Positions 12,444 through 23,123 of a stretch of DNA of 64,000 nt are shown here, piece after piece (the stretch's first letter is position 1; each line of letters starts with the position of its first letter). The DNA is from Verticillium longisporum (lineage: Eukaryota; Ascomycota; Sordariomycetes; Glomerellales; Plectosphaerellaceae). Where the stretch lies: NCBI GenBank assembly GCA_019188255.1, contig JAETXT010000007.1:1240001-1304000 (forward strand). The letters run 5' to 3'. Position numbers and translations under genes: made by a program. The notes under the pieces are model-generated. The model was not told where the DNA came from, did no database searches, and saw only the letters and a program-made list of their open reading frames with translations.

Positions 12444-14341
12444 CTATTCTGTCTTCCTTTTCCTGGCCGCTTGGTAGCATTGCAGGAGAAAATCGCGCTC
12501 GGCGAATAAACTAGAGGCGTCATGTTAGTTATGAATGTCAATTTTTTCTTTTCGAGTTTTCTTTTCGAGAATCAAGAAGAGAGAGAGAGAGGGAGAGAGA
12601 GAGAGAGAGAGAGAACATACACTAGCAGCACGAATGGAACGGCCGCCACGCCCACTTTGACAACGTCCCTGATGCCGCCCGCGCTCTGGGCCGTGACGCC
12701 CGTGAGCATCTCGACGAGCCTCGGCGCGACAAAGACGACGACGGCCGTGAGGTTGGCGGGGCCGAGGCGGGCGAGGGAGAAGGGCACGCCGGCGCGGCGA
12801 AAGTAGCGACGCACAAAGGCGAGGCTCCAGACGATGCGGCAGGCCATGTTCATGGCGTTGGCGAAGACGAGGCCGCGGGCGCCGAGGCCGAGGACGCGCA
12901 GAAAGACGAAGCCGGCGGCGGCAAAGGCCAGCGAGAAGGCGCCCATCCAGGCCGACTGGGCGTGGACCTGGGCCTCGGTGGCGACCGAGGCGACAAAGGC
13001 CTCGGCGACGCCGTTGAGGGCCAGGAGCGGGATGTAGTAGCAGTACGTGGCGAGGGCGGCGCCGGCGCCGTCTCGGGCCCAGCGCGGGCCGGCGACGAGG
13101 GCGAGGAGCGGCGCCGCGGCGGCGGGCCCGGCTGTGAGGATGAGGGCGCCGACGAGGATGCAGAGGCGCAGCAGCGTGTGCAGGTGTGCGGCAGCGGTGG
13201 TGACGGCTTCCTTGGGGGGCTTGCCGCGTGTCATCTTGTCTGCGGCCGGGGACGCCTGTGCGGCCTTTTCGGCAGATGTATCCGAAGACGTCGTTGGCGC
13301 CGCCGAGAGGAGCCGGCTGAAGTAGCTGCGGCTGCTCTCCTCGACGGGCTGGAAGACGAGGCGCGCGAGCAGACCGCCGTAGTTGTTGGCCAGAGCGTAG
13401 ACGCCCTGGGCCTGGGGCGTCGACAGGATGGATACGAGAAAGGTGTCGCCCTGGGTGAGGACGTGCTTGACGAGGCTCTGGGCCATCATGGACGAGGCCA
13501 GACGCAGGGTGGGGCGGTAAAAGTACGACAAGACATAGTCGGCGCCTGACCCGTCCTCGGTGGTGAGTGTACGCGGCAGCAGCGAGAAGCTGTTGCCCGT
13601 CTCGGCGGTCGAGGCGAGACGGACGCCGGCGCCCAGGTAGACGAGCAGGAGGGCAACGCCATAGGCGAGCTGGCCGAGGGCGAAGGGAAGGACGCCAAGC
13701 TGCAAGCCGGACCGGGAGGCAGAAAGCGCGGCGGCAAAGGTGACGATGCACCGCAGGAAGGTGGCGATGGACTCGGCGCTGGCGCGGGTGCCGAACTGGA
13801 GACGCGTCTGCATCAGCACGAAGATGGGCTCAGCGAGCAGCTCGATGATGGCGGCGGCACCATAGATGCGGAGGGACAGGACAAAATAAGGCGTCTCGAG
13901 GGTGGCCTGCTCCACAGAGGACAGGTAAAGGGCGCCCAAGCCAACCGAGACGAAGCATCCGAGGATGACGGCGAGGTAGCCTAGGTTGACGACGGCCTGG
14001 TGGATGGGGGTGTTGGAGCGGGCGCTCGAGGGGCTCTGGCGTTGGATGGCGACGCGCAGGCTCTCGCGGGCGAAGAAGAGGACGGAGAGGTAGTAGACCT
14101 CGAGCTGGGCAGACAGGCCGAGGAGCGCAGCGGTCAGATAGCGCAGGAGGAGCTGGTTGGCGAGAAAGGTGAGGGCGCGCGAGGCGATCTGCAGGGTGAT
14201 GAGCAGCGAAGCGCCATGGACGGCAGCAGACTCAGACTCGGTGCCAGCAGCGGCAGCGGCAGCAGCAGCAGGTGGTGCGTGGGTTGTTGTGCCTGGAGCA
14301 TCTGCCGGCGATGATGGGGATGCCTCTGGAGACGGCATCAT
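12444..14341 (-). CDS. rft1: Rft1, dolichol-linked oligosaccharide handling in the ER membrane
   Basis: Two exons (14341-12621 and 12510-12444) give 595 residues. Rft1 is an essential ER multi-pass protein needed for correct use of Man5GlcNAc2-PP-dolichol in N-glycosylation; whether it is itself the flippase is disputed. Family blocks are ASRALTFLANQLLLRYL near residue 50, FFARESLRVAIQRQ, EPIFVLMQTRLQFGTRASAE, and TQGDTFLVSILSTPQAQGVY with YALANNYGGLLARLVFQPVE. The last exon was found by splicing: donor GTATGT at 12620, branch CTAAC, acceptor CTCTAG at 12511. It gives the conserved tail FAERDFLLQCYQAARKRKTE. Reading through the donor instead gives a meaningless LSLSLS tail coded by a CT repeat, so the intron is strongly favoured. 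The start is the first of two adjacent ATGs; the first 40 residues are Ala/Pro-rich and poorly conserved. Confidence 0.93.
12577..12614 (-). repeat. (CT)n microsatellite inside the last RFT1 intron
   Basis: A GA tract on the plus strand (CT on the coding strand), with one interruption, starts just after the 5' splice site and ends before the branch site. It makes up about a third of the 110-bp intron. Confidence 0.9.
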
Positions 14342-15808
14342 GAAGCCAGTCGCGATAGCATTGGGGAGGCAGCTTTGGACTTTGGAGGGGTTGAGGGCAG
14401 GTCGGAGGGCAGGTCCGAGGGCAGGTCTGAGGGCATGTCGTGGAGGGGGATCGTGGCGGGACTGATTTTGAATCGTGGCTCAGATGGTGGCTCAGTTGGT
14501 GTCGTGGTCAATGCTGCGCCGTGGATCAGATCTTGAGAAGGAAGTGACGATCCACCCTGGTCCAAGTCGAGGTCAGGACCATCCCAACATCAACATCCGC
14601 AGAGGAAGGACCGTCTGAGGAAGGACCATCCATGTCTGGCAGCGGAGCCGGGCGGATGGTAGAGGTACGTATTGATATCGATTAGCGTACCGGCCGGCGA
14701 CCGTGACAGCAATAGCCCGCGTGCTACCGCGTGCTACCCGCTGCTCCCAAGGAGGCATTCACCACTCATTCTCAGAAAACACTCCATGCATTGTCGCACC
14801 AATCCAGCACCCAACAGCACAAACATCTGAACGTGTCGCAGCAATTCTCGGTGGTTGGGAATCAACATGGCAGCGCGGCCTCAACACCTGTTAGTGTCGT
14901 CATACTAGCGCCAATGGCCACGATTGATTGGGTCACAGCCTTCGAGGACCGTCCCTCGAGTGCCTGCAGTCGCAGCGCCTGGGGGCCTGTCTTGGGTGTT
15001 CGCAGCAATCGCAGGGCCCCTACAGCATGCGGAATCCCGGGGTGCTCCTCCTCAGTCTCGCCCACCCCTGCCCCTGCCCTGTCGTCCTGGCTGTTCCTAC
15101 CTGTTCCTGATTTCTTCTCCACTCAACCACGACCAGGGCGGGAAGCTACAAGGGAAGGGCTACGTGGTACAAGGAAGCCACTCACCCACCTTCCTGCTCA
15201 GCCAGCGCCGACTCATCTCACCACCACCACGACCTCTGGCGTCTTTGGCCCCCCCCCCCCTTCCCCTCCCCTCTCTTCTTCATACCTCGACACTCTTAGC
15301 CTCAACCTCATTTCTCTCTCTTTCCTGCCGCTCTGCTAGTGCCCACCCCTCACTCATCTACATCTTCATTTTCAGAATTTTCACTTGACCCTGAGTCTTA
15401 GTCGACGTGCCATAGTTCAGCTCAGATCACCTGTCATCACGGCATCTCCACTCCTAATCTTGACAAAGTCCGGCGTCCCTGAACAATCCCTGTCACCTGC
15501 ATCGTACTTGCACATGGTACTGTGAGGACCCGACAAGCACCTCGACCCAACCTCCACGCTCGGGCGCGTCAAATCTTCTTCACCGACACAACAACAAATC
15601 CACAACCCACTCTTCGACGGGGAGCCACCAGCCAAGCAGCAGTCGGCAAGGGGAAAAAAAGGTTGTCTGCAAAAGCTTCCCCTTATCGGATATATCCAGC
15701 GTGGCCGGCACGAGCGAAAGTGACGAGAGAAGACTCGGAGAGCTCACAGCAATGCCACACCCGACGAGACCACCTGCTGTTCCTCGACCCTGAAGAACCC
15801 CGCTGCTC
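14342..15808. promoter_or_regulatory. Divergent promoter region of RFT1 and the coiled-coil gene
   Basis: RFT1 and the coiled-coil gene are transcribed away from this 1.5-kb interval. The right half (about 15040-15800) is pyrimidine-rich on the plus strand, consistent with the promoter and 5' leader of the coiled-coil gene, and contains a run of ten Cs near 15250. No coding frame is supported. Confidence 0.5.
14390..14437 (-). repeat. 12-bp tandem array upstream of RFT1
   Basis: Four copies of a 12-bp unit close to GTCNGAGGGCAG (plus strand) lie 50-95 bp upstream of the RFT1 start codon, in its 5' UTR or core promoter. Confidence 0.85.
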
Positions 15809-18458
15809 ATGGCTCTGACGCCTGACCCTCGCGGCGATGCCTTGGCCGGCCTCATGCCGCCGACGTCACCCCATGCCCACCAGGATCCCGCCGCCTCGCT
15901 GCGCTGCTGCTGTGGCCACGACGATTGCGCCTACCTCAAGCACAGCTGCCATGTCCTCGATACCGTCGAGCAGGACGTCCATACCGCCGCCAAACTCGGT
16001 CAGGTTAGTTTGCTCGCGCTCTCCTCCCCCCCCTCTATCTCTATGCCTTCTGCGAACCATCGCGTCCCGCCACACCATCCTGGCCAAGACCAAGCACATT
16101 CCAAGGCCACATCCATGCGCCCGCGTCTTTCCTTTGTTTGCCTCGACCGCGGTCCCAGTATCACCGACTCCGCGCATTCCTCGAGTCGTTCATCTCGAGT
16201 CATCTGGAATGTTTCCTTTTTTCTTCCCATCTCTTTCTTCTAGCCCGGCACGCCCATCACCTCTCTTCCTTCCCGCCCCCTTGGTTTGGTCTCGCATTGG
16301 CGCCTGTCCGTGTCTCTCTATACCGCCCTCACCTCACCATGTTGATATTGGATGCCGCTCGCTGGACATGTCGCTGACCTTCTCCCTCCAGGCGCTCCTC
16401 GCCCGTCATGAGGCCTACATGGCCGACGCCGAGCGCGATCGCCTCGAACTCACCGCACGCATAGAGCAGCTCGAGACGGACAAGAGGGAACTCCAAGCCG
16501 ACAACGCCAGGACTGTCGAAGAGAACCGTGCCTTGCTCGACCAGCTCGAGACTCTCAACAACTCGGTCAACAGCTCCGACACGCGCATTCAGAGCCTCGA
16601 GGCCACCCTGCTCTCCTCTCAACAGGCCGTCCGCCGTCTCGAAGGCGCTGCTGTCCGAGCAGCCGAGCTGGAACGCCACGTCGCCCTGCTCGAGCGCGAA
16701 CAGATGCAGCTGCAAAACACCCTCATCAGCACCGAATCAGAGTCTCGCTCCGCCTTGAACCGATGGAAAAAGGCGGAAAGGGGCATCACGGAGCTGCAAG
16801 AGCAGCTGGAACGCATGGAAAAGGAAACCAAGGACGAGCGAGAGCGCCATGTCGAGGCCATGGGCCGCGTCGAGCGACAGCGCGAGATGGAAAAGGAGCT
16901 CAACACGGCAGCCGGCCGGCTCAAGGGTGCTGCTGCGGCCAAGTCGCTCGACAAGGGCAAGCACGGCAGCAGTGTCGTGTCCCACTTTGTTCGCGACCTG
17001 CTCCAGGACAATGCCAACTTGCAACTTGGCATGGCTGAACTACGAGAGCTACTGACCAACTCCAACGATGAGATCCAAGCCCTGCGTGACCAACTCATGT
17101 TCCACCAACCCGTGGGTGAGGGAGAAAAGGAGGGAGAAAGGAGCACGGCCTCTACGCTCCGCGCCGAGATGGACCCCTCGCAAATGGAGGAGCCAGGCGC
17201 GACGACTCGACTTTCTCAAGAACTCCATATTCATCACCACTATCATGTGGCATCCAAAGGCGACAACAAGAAACCCAAGAAGAGGCGAGCCGGCCTCACC
17301 CCAGGCATCTTTACACCCCCCAGCGGCGCCTCAACGCCCGTCACGCCCTTCCGAAACCACCCATGGCGGCTCTCGTCCCCCGTCCCGCCAACCACATCAA
17401 CCCACGGACACCGCGACTCGACCTCGAGCCTCGCCGCACCACCCTCCCACAGATGGTCCATGTTCTCCGAGCAGCAGTCTGACTTTGCAGCCTCGTCGGT
17501 ACCCAGCTCGCCGCAGTCAACGAGCCATCGGTTCTCCATGTTTGACAAGTTCCCCGACTCGGACTTGCCCGCATCGCCCACAACTAGCGTGGACCCCATG
17601 TCCCCGACGATGAGAGCGACACATCTCAAGCGCCCGTCCGAAGTGTCGACGAGGAGTATCTCGATGCCAGCAAAACTCATGATCGCACCTCCCGCCCCGA
17701 CGCTCGAGGTCACTCAACACCACTTGGGCCCAGAGCCTATTCGTGAGGAGGTTCACGAGGACGACACGGAGATCGAGGAAGTGCCAGAAATCGTCACGAC
17801 GGAGGAAGAATACAGCTTCTCCACCGACGAGGAGCAGCCACAGCGCCGGCTGCACCGCGTCATATCTCACGAATCCATCATGTCCCTTGCTGGCGGACTC
17901 GACATTCACACGCTTAAAGTGCGACCTAGCCAGCTGACGCTGCGCCCTCTTGGTGGTGCTGAGGCTGTCTTCACCGGAGTAACAGCGTCCTCGACCATTT
18001 CGCGCGTGACCACCAAACGGAGCACGGCTGTCTTGCGGGACAGTTTGGCCGGTCTGCCAAGCCAGAGGGTGGTATCGACACCAACCCGGAGCCTATCCCC
18101 AGCGAGTACACTGAACGAGGGCCAGCGCAACACGGCCAAACCGGGCCGGTGGACGAGCTGGCGGCCATGGGGCAGCGGTGGCGGGGGCGGCGTTGCTAGC
18201 AGCAGCAGCAGCAACAGCAACAGCACCCCGAATAACGATCCCGAATCCTCGCCGACGCCTGCGCTCACGCCGACGCCGACGAACAAGAAGGCCGACAAGG
18301 AGAGGGATCTCCACCGGGCGTCCGGCATCAACCAGCCCGGCGCGATCCCCGGGTTCCAGGAGTACCTGGCGAGCATCCGCACGCGGGGCACGCCGAGCAA
18401 GGTGATGCCCGACGTGGTCGATGTCGAAGCCCTGCGGCAGATTCTCGAAGAGGAGTAG
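15809..18458 (+). CDS. Coiled-coil protein with N-terminal Cys-rich motif, unknown function
   Basis: Exons 15809-16003 and 16392-18458 give 753 residues. Exon 1 carries CCCGHDDCAYLKHSC, a short Cys/His motif that may bind a metal, and ends in phase 0 with KLGQ. The acceptor CTCCAG joins it to ALLARHEAYMADAERDRLEL. Residues about 65-310 are a long heptad-rich coiled coil (ARIEQLETDKRELQADNA, LLEREQMQLQNTLI). Then come HIHHHYHV near 430 and a low-complexity Ser/Pro/Thr-rich tail with acidic patches (EEVPEIVTTEEEYSFSTDEE), ending in PDVVDVEALRQILEEE. The architecture suggests a scaffold or cytoskeleton-associated protein, but I cannot name the family and do not assign a role. The 388-bp intron is long for this window. 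An in-frame ATG at 16368 inside it could start a shorter form that lacks the Cys motif. Confidence 0.8.
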
Positions 18459-19003
18459 TAGTGGTAGACTGGCGCTTGATGGTTGATGATGGATTTTCTC
18501 TGGAGGTTGCATGGCGTCTCATTGCATATTTGCTTTTCTTGCTTTTCCTTTCCCTCTGGAAACTCTCCTCATCAGGAAACAGTCTCGGGAGGAACAAACT
18601 ATCCTGGCGTTGGTCTTTTTTTCTTCCTTGTTTATATTTCTTTTGAACCGACAGGTCAACAGACCTCTCATGGAAGATACCCCCCCACCGAACGGAGCTG
18701 GCGTGTTCTCTTTTGTCTGGATTGCATGGCTCAGAAACGGAGCGATTATCACAAAGGATAGGAGTTTCCGTGTGTATACACCTCCTCTTCCACCACCTAT
18801 TCCTCTACAACTGCTCTTCATCTTGTTTTTTCCTCTCATGCGCTGCACAGCAGCATAATTTACGGGACCACGAGCGTCATGATTCTCAGTTTGTTCAAGA
18901 AAGTTTTGGTTTACAGACCACTTAATTTTCATAGATCATTACAATATTATCCTCATAGATTGTGCAAAACGTCCCGTCACCAAAAACATGGACCTCGCCT
19001 CGC
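18459..19003. other. Convergent intergenic region
   Basis: Contains the 3' UTRs of the coiled-coil gene and the dehydrogenase gene. It is more AT-rich than the genes and shows no coding signal. Confidence 0.6.
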
Positions 19004-20362
19004 TCAGTACGACGTCAGCGCGGGACTGCCCTCGGCGCGGGGCAGAGACCACTTTGTCTCGACAAAGACCTTTTGCATGCTCTCCTCGTGCTTCTCAAAC
19101 TTGTAGTAGACCTTGTCGAGGTCCTCGAGGCGCACGCGGTGCGAGAGCATCTGGTAGACGTCGAGGGATCCGTCCTGGAGCCGCTCGAGCAGCTCCTTCC
19201 AGTACTTGTGCACGGGCGCCTGGCCGTTTCCGATGAGACGCACGCCGCGCTCCATGAGGGAGCCAATGTTGAAGTGGTTCGTGTAGCCGACGTACACGCC
19301 CGTGATGCCACAGCGGCCAAAGCTGCGCACCGACTCGATCATCTCGTTGACAATCTCCGACGTGTCCGTCTCGAGGCCGAGCTGAAGCTCGAGCCAGTGG
19401 GCCCAGCCCTTGGGGTACTCGCCGGCGACACACTCGAGGGCCACGTCGGGGCCGCGGCCGTCGGTGAGGTCGCGCAGGGCGGTGACGACGGTCGGCTTGT
19501 TGGTGATGCCGTGGGACAGCGTTTTGTAGTCGACGAGGTAAAGCTTGTCGGCGTGTGCGGCGGGCCAGCGGGACTTGACAAAGGAGAGACGGGGTTCCGT
19601 GTCGACAAAGATGACGCGCTTGGCGCCGTCTTCGAGGGCAAAGACACCGGCCATTTGGCCAATGGGGCCAGCACCGAACACGGCGACGCTGTCGCCCTCG
19701 TACACGGCCGTGTCCTTGACAGCGTTGTAAGAGGTGGACAGCACGTCAGAGAGGTAGAGGGCCTTCTCGTCGGGGACATCCTCTGGGATCTCAAGAAGGT
19801 TGACGTCGCCAATGGGCACGCGCACGTACTCGGCCTGGCCGCCAGCGAAGCCGCCCGTGAAGTGAGAGTAGCCAAACATGCCTGCCGTCTGGGTTCCGTA
19901 CATAGCCTTGGCCTGGGAGTTGGAGTTGCACTTCTCGCACTGCGACGAGAGCTTTTGACGGCAGAAGAAACAGTCACCACAGGCAATCTGGAAGGAGGCA
20001 ACGTAGCGGGCGCCCTTCTTGATGCCCTTCACGGCAGGACCAATCTCGTCGACGATGCCACAGAACTCGTGGCCGAGAATATCGCCCTTGGCAAGCTGGA
20101 CAACGGAGCCATGGAGGAGATGCAGGTCGGATCCGCAGACGGTGCTGCCGGTGACGCGGAGGATGACGTCGCGGTCCTCAATGATCTTGGGGCGGGCTGC
20201 GTCCACAATCTCGACCGTGTTCTTGCCCTGCCACACGAGAGCCTTCATCGTGGCGGACTTGTCGCCCGTCTTTTCGTAATTCGAAATGTCCTGGGCCGTG
20301 ACCTCATCGCCCTGGTGGCCGATGACCTGCTCGGCCGCATAGGCTGCTTGTGACATGGCCAT
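19004..20362 (-). CDS. Zinc-dependent medium-chain dehydrogenase (formaldehyde/alcohol type)
   Basis: A single exon of 452 residues. It oxidises an alcohol, or a hydrated aldehyde, with NAD(P)+. The catalytic zinc site is visible in VCGSDLHLLHG near residue 74 and GHEFCG near 98. The structural zinc lobe is CGDCFFCRQKLSSQCEKC near 126-143. The Rossmann motif GAGPIGQMAG lies near 230. The large insert after the nucleotide fold (VALECVAGEYPKGWAHWLEL) is typical of the glutathione-independent formaldehyde dehydrogenase-like branch of the MDR superfamily, and length fits. The substrate cannot be set from sequence. The frame stays open 69 codons upstream, but the start is placed at MAMSQAAYAAEQ because the upstream part is not protein-like and the usual domain begins soon after with MKALVWQGKNTVEIVD. 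It has no peroxisomal or secretory signal. Confidence 0.88.
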   Translation of the reverse strand: MAMSQAAYAAEQVIGHQGDEVTAQDISNYEKTGDKSATMKALVWQGKNTVEIVDAARPKIIEDRDVILRVTGSTVCGSDLHLLHGSVVQLAKGDILGHEFCGIVDEIGPAVKGIKKGARYVASFQIACGDCFFCRQKLSSQCEKCNSNSQAKAMYGTQTAGMFGYSHFTGGFAGGQAEYVRVPIGDVNLLEIPEDVPDEKALYLSDVLSTSYNAVKDTAVYEGDSVAVFGAGPIGQMAGVFALEDGAKRVIFVDTEPRLSFVKSRWPAAHADKLYLVDYKTLSHGITNKPTVVTALRDLTDGRGPDVALECVAGEYPKGWAHWLELQLGLETDTSEIVNEMIESVRSFGRCGITGVYVGYTNHFNIGSLMERGVRLIGNGQAPVHKYWKELLERLQDGSLDVYQMLSHRVRLEDLDKVYYKFEKHEESMQKVFVETKWSLPRAEGSPALTSY

Positions 20363-21980
20363 GTTGAAAGGGTTGTATTTTTGGGGCGTTGAGATGGAAG
20401 ATGGTATATGTGCTAGTGAGGTATCGTGGGTATATCGGGTATCGCTGAGGCTCAATCGTAGCAAATCAGATGAGTAGTACTGCAACAGTTGTGCAGGAAA
20501 CACGAAGGAATAGCAGCAGCCGACTCGACAGTTATAGACATGATGCGATCGCAGCGACATGTCCCCCAAGAACTGTTCCTGGAGGGGTCATATTCTGCCG
20601 CGACGTCAGAGCTGGCAAATTTGCGGGCACCACGGTCTACAGTCGGCATCTGTGGACTCTCAATGGATACGCCTGCGAGGCGTTGCCCCAGGTTGTGACC
20701 GCGTTGTCGCGTCATTCTCGAGATGGGAGATTCCCACAAGAGGACGAAACCCGATGGACGACGTCATGGATCCCACGTGTGCTCCACGGCGATCCGGCGC
20801 AGGACGGAGCCACGTCCGGAGCGTTTGGTCCTCTGGTGCAGGGAGGGCATCTCGGCCAACCAGAGGCGGCAAGGCTGAGGTGGGCAGGTGTTGAGGAGGG
20901 GCCGTTGAGTGCGCGGCATCTGGGACATGCTCGCCGTTTGGTTCGGGCAAAGTTCGTGATCGTCTTGGGAGGTTGTGCTCTGGATGGGGTCGGCGTTTTG
21001 TGGTGACGCGTTATATTTGGGCCTGCTATTCATTCTGGGAGTGTACCGGTTCGATTGAATTAAAAATCGAGGGCCAGAAATCCATCATGTTTGGTGTCGT
21101 TGAATCCGGAGAGTAGAAGTTGACGACCGATTGTCACACGGGGCATCGGACTTGTGAAGATGGATTGTCCATTCTCACGATGGATGTGTTCATCGCAGTA
21201 AGGCTCTGACGGGATGAGATAGGCAGCATTTTAAGTACATGCAGTTGACAGAAAGGAGAATCCATCTAGCAGATGATCGGTCATCTTATGTCTTCGGACG
21301 AAGCCCATTAAGATTGCGCCGATTGCACCTGCCTTGACCTCATTCAGCTTCAACGGGGAAAGTGAAGCCAGGCCAGAAGAGGGTGCCCACGCGGGAAAGA
21401 GCCATGCAGCGTGGATAGACAGCGGGGTAGACGCTGACCTAAGCGCTTCCCCCAAATACAGTACAGTACCTGTAACCCCCCTCCAAGCCATGAGGGGCAG
21501 CGCGGGGGAAGCCTCCACTCTTGCCCCCTACCCCCCTGTAGCGTACCCCAACGCGGGCGGACCCTGCCTGTTCCTGTCACGGAGGCGGCGCCTGACCTGT
21601 GTCGCATCCCAACCTCCGAACCGCCCTTCTCCAACTCGATCCAATATGGCAATCCGGAGCATCAAGCGTCCGCAAAGGACAACAAGACCTTACCGTCTGG
21701 GACACGGCCCGGAGGGTCAGGAACACATGATGGCGAAGCTATAACAATGGGGGGTATTTGCTCGTGATTTCAATTTCGCCTGGTGATGTCGAACTTTCCT
21801 CCCACCTCTCTCCTCTCTCTCTCTCTCTCTCCACAGCCTGACAATTGCTTTTACCCTGACTCCCCTTCATCTCCCCAGTTTGTTGCAAAGTGAACAGCTC
21901 TGTTTGCTGCATCGGCATTCTCGAATCCTCTTCCTCCATAAAATCAGATTGGCAGCTCCCTCCCCGCCATCCTCAACATC
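20363..21980. promoter_or_regulatory. Divergent promoter region, dehydrogenase and KEEL protein
   Basis: The intergenic region between two divergent genes. A CT-rich microsatellite (about 21815-21832) lies about 150 bp upstream of the KEEL-protein start. The plus-strand frame at 20470-21006 (178 codons) is open but has no recognisable domain and overlaps the likely dehydrogenase promoter, so it is not called. Confidence 0.45.
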
Positions 21981-22871
21981 ATGAAGTTCCAGGCCATCGC
22001 CCTGTCCGCTTTCGCCGGCGGCGCCGCAGCGCAGCTCGGCATGGGCCGTCCCCGAGCCCCCACGACCAGGCCAAGGCGACGCTCGTCGAAGACTTCAAGT
22101 GGCGCGACCCCTTCACCGAGGCCACCTCGTCGCTCTTCACCCCCGCCTGCGAGGTGACCAAGACCTTCCCCGCCCAACAGTACACCCTGCACCAGCTCTA
22201 CGACAAGCAGCCCCTGGGCATGTGGTCCTGGGCCGAGGGTCTCAAGGAGGTCTTCAGCGAGCGCGAGTACCCCGGCGGCTTCTCCGGCCTCGACCGCCAC
22301 GGCTGGGACAGATACATCCTGCTCATGGACTACGCCGACGTGCCACTGCGCGCCAAGCAGTGGATCGAGGCCCAGGCCTCCGGCAAGACGGCAGACCACG
22401 GCCTGTTCGCCCTCTTCCAGAAGCCCAAGGACAAGCACCAAAGGTCGACGACCAGGTCGTCGTGCCCGAGGCCGGCCTCGACCGCGCCGACGACGCCTCG
22501 CGCGTCGTCCTCTTCGCCCCGGGCGCCCTGTACAAGATTCTTCCCCTTTTCGTCTCCGAGTCGAGCAACTGCGCCGGTGAGTTTCTGGCCTGCCTCCCTG
22601 CCGTCCCATCTTTCCTTTCCTCTTGTTGTGACAAACAGCGACTGACATGATCCCAGACGTTCTCGAGGACCTCTCCAAGTACTCGCCCGACGCCGTCGAC
22701 GGCGGCGTTGTCGCCTGGCCCATCTCCCACTCGCGTCCCAACCTCAGGGAAAAGAAGAGGGACATTGAGATTGTCATCAAGGCCCAAGTCCTCAAGGCCA
22801 ATGAGCCGGCCGCCAAGGCCGACGCCGACGCTGAGCCTGAGGCCAAGACGGTGACCAAGGAGGAGCTGTGA
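21981..22871 (+). CDS. Secretory-pathway protein with C-terminal KEEL, unknown function
   Basis: Two exons (21981-22576 and 22657-22871) give about 270 residues if two missing bases are allowed. A signal peptide (MKFQAIALSAFAGGAAA, then QLG) is followed by a domain containing VEDFKWRDPFTEATSSLFTP, PLGMWSWAEGLKEVFSEREY and DRHGWDRYILLMDYADVPLR, then VVLFAPGALYKILPLFVSES. The mature part has few cysteines, ends in a linker rich in Ala, Asp and Glu, and finishes in TVTKEEL. KEEL is a known weak relative of the KDEL/HDEL retrieval signal, so residence in the ER lumen is possible. Frame breaks occur at the C runs near 22050-22061 and at CC 22438-22439, each repaired by one C. The 80-bp intron has donor GTGAGT and acceptor CCCAG. 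I do not recognise the domain. Two lesions in one gene also allow a pseudogene. Confidence 0.75.
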
Positions 22872-23123
22872 GTATGGTCGATATACATGTAGTAGAAGAC
22901 GGAGAGAAACGAGACGGTAGTGGTTTTTTTCTTTCTTCTTTTTTTTTGCGTCTTGGCCACAAGTTAGGCACAAACCGGGTCAGGAATACACCTTGAGGCG
23001 TTTGGCAGGTCATGGTAGAAAATGCATTCCCACTTTTCATCTTTTCGCCAATGGACTCGAACCAAGTGCTCGTCGATTTCGTGTTTGCTTGATTTAGTGA
23101 AACGCGAGGCCATGGGTGAGGCG

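Noticed and set aside
12572..12620. RFT1 C-terminus ending in a Leu-Ser repeat
   Set aside because: Produced by reading through a good GTATGT donor into a CT repeat; splicing restores the conserved tail.
15837..16391. Continuous open frame that would extend the coiled-coil gene through the intron
   Set aside because: It reads exon 1 in the wrong frame and loses the CCCGHDDC motif; the spliced model gives a phase-consistent join.
20470..21006. Open frame of 178 codons upstream of the dehydrogenase
   Set aside because: No recognisable domain; low-complexity composition; it overlaps the expected promoter of a divergent gene.
23041..23110. Possible tRNA B box (GGTTCGAGTCC on the minus strand)
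   Set aside because: No acceptor, D or anticodon stems can be formed around it.
22964..23123. Minus-strand protein-like stretch (HEIDEHLVRVHWRKDEKWE) downstream of the regulator stop codon
   Set aside because: It lies past the TGA of the regulator in a different frame, and I found no splice donor that would join it to an exon. It could be a chance frame in the 3' UTR.
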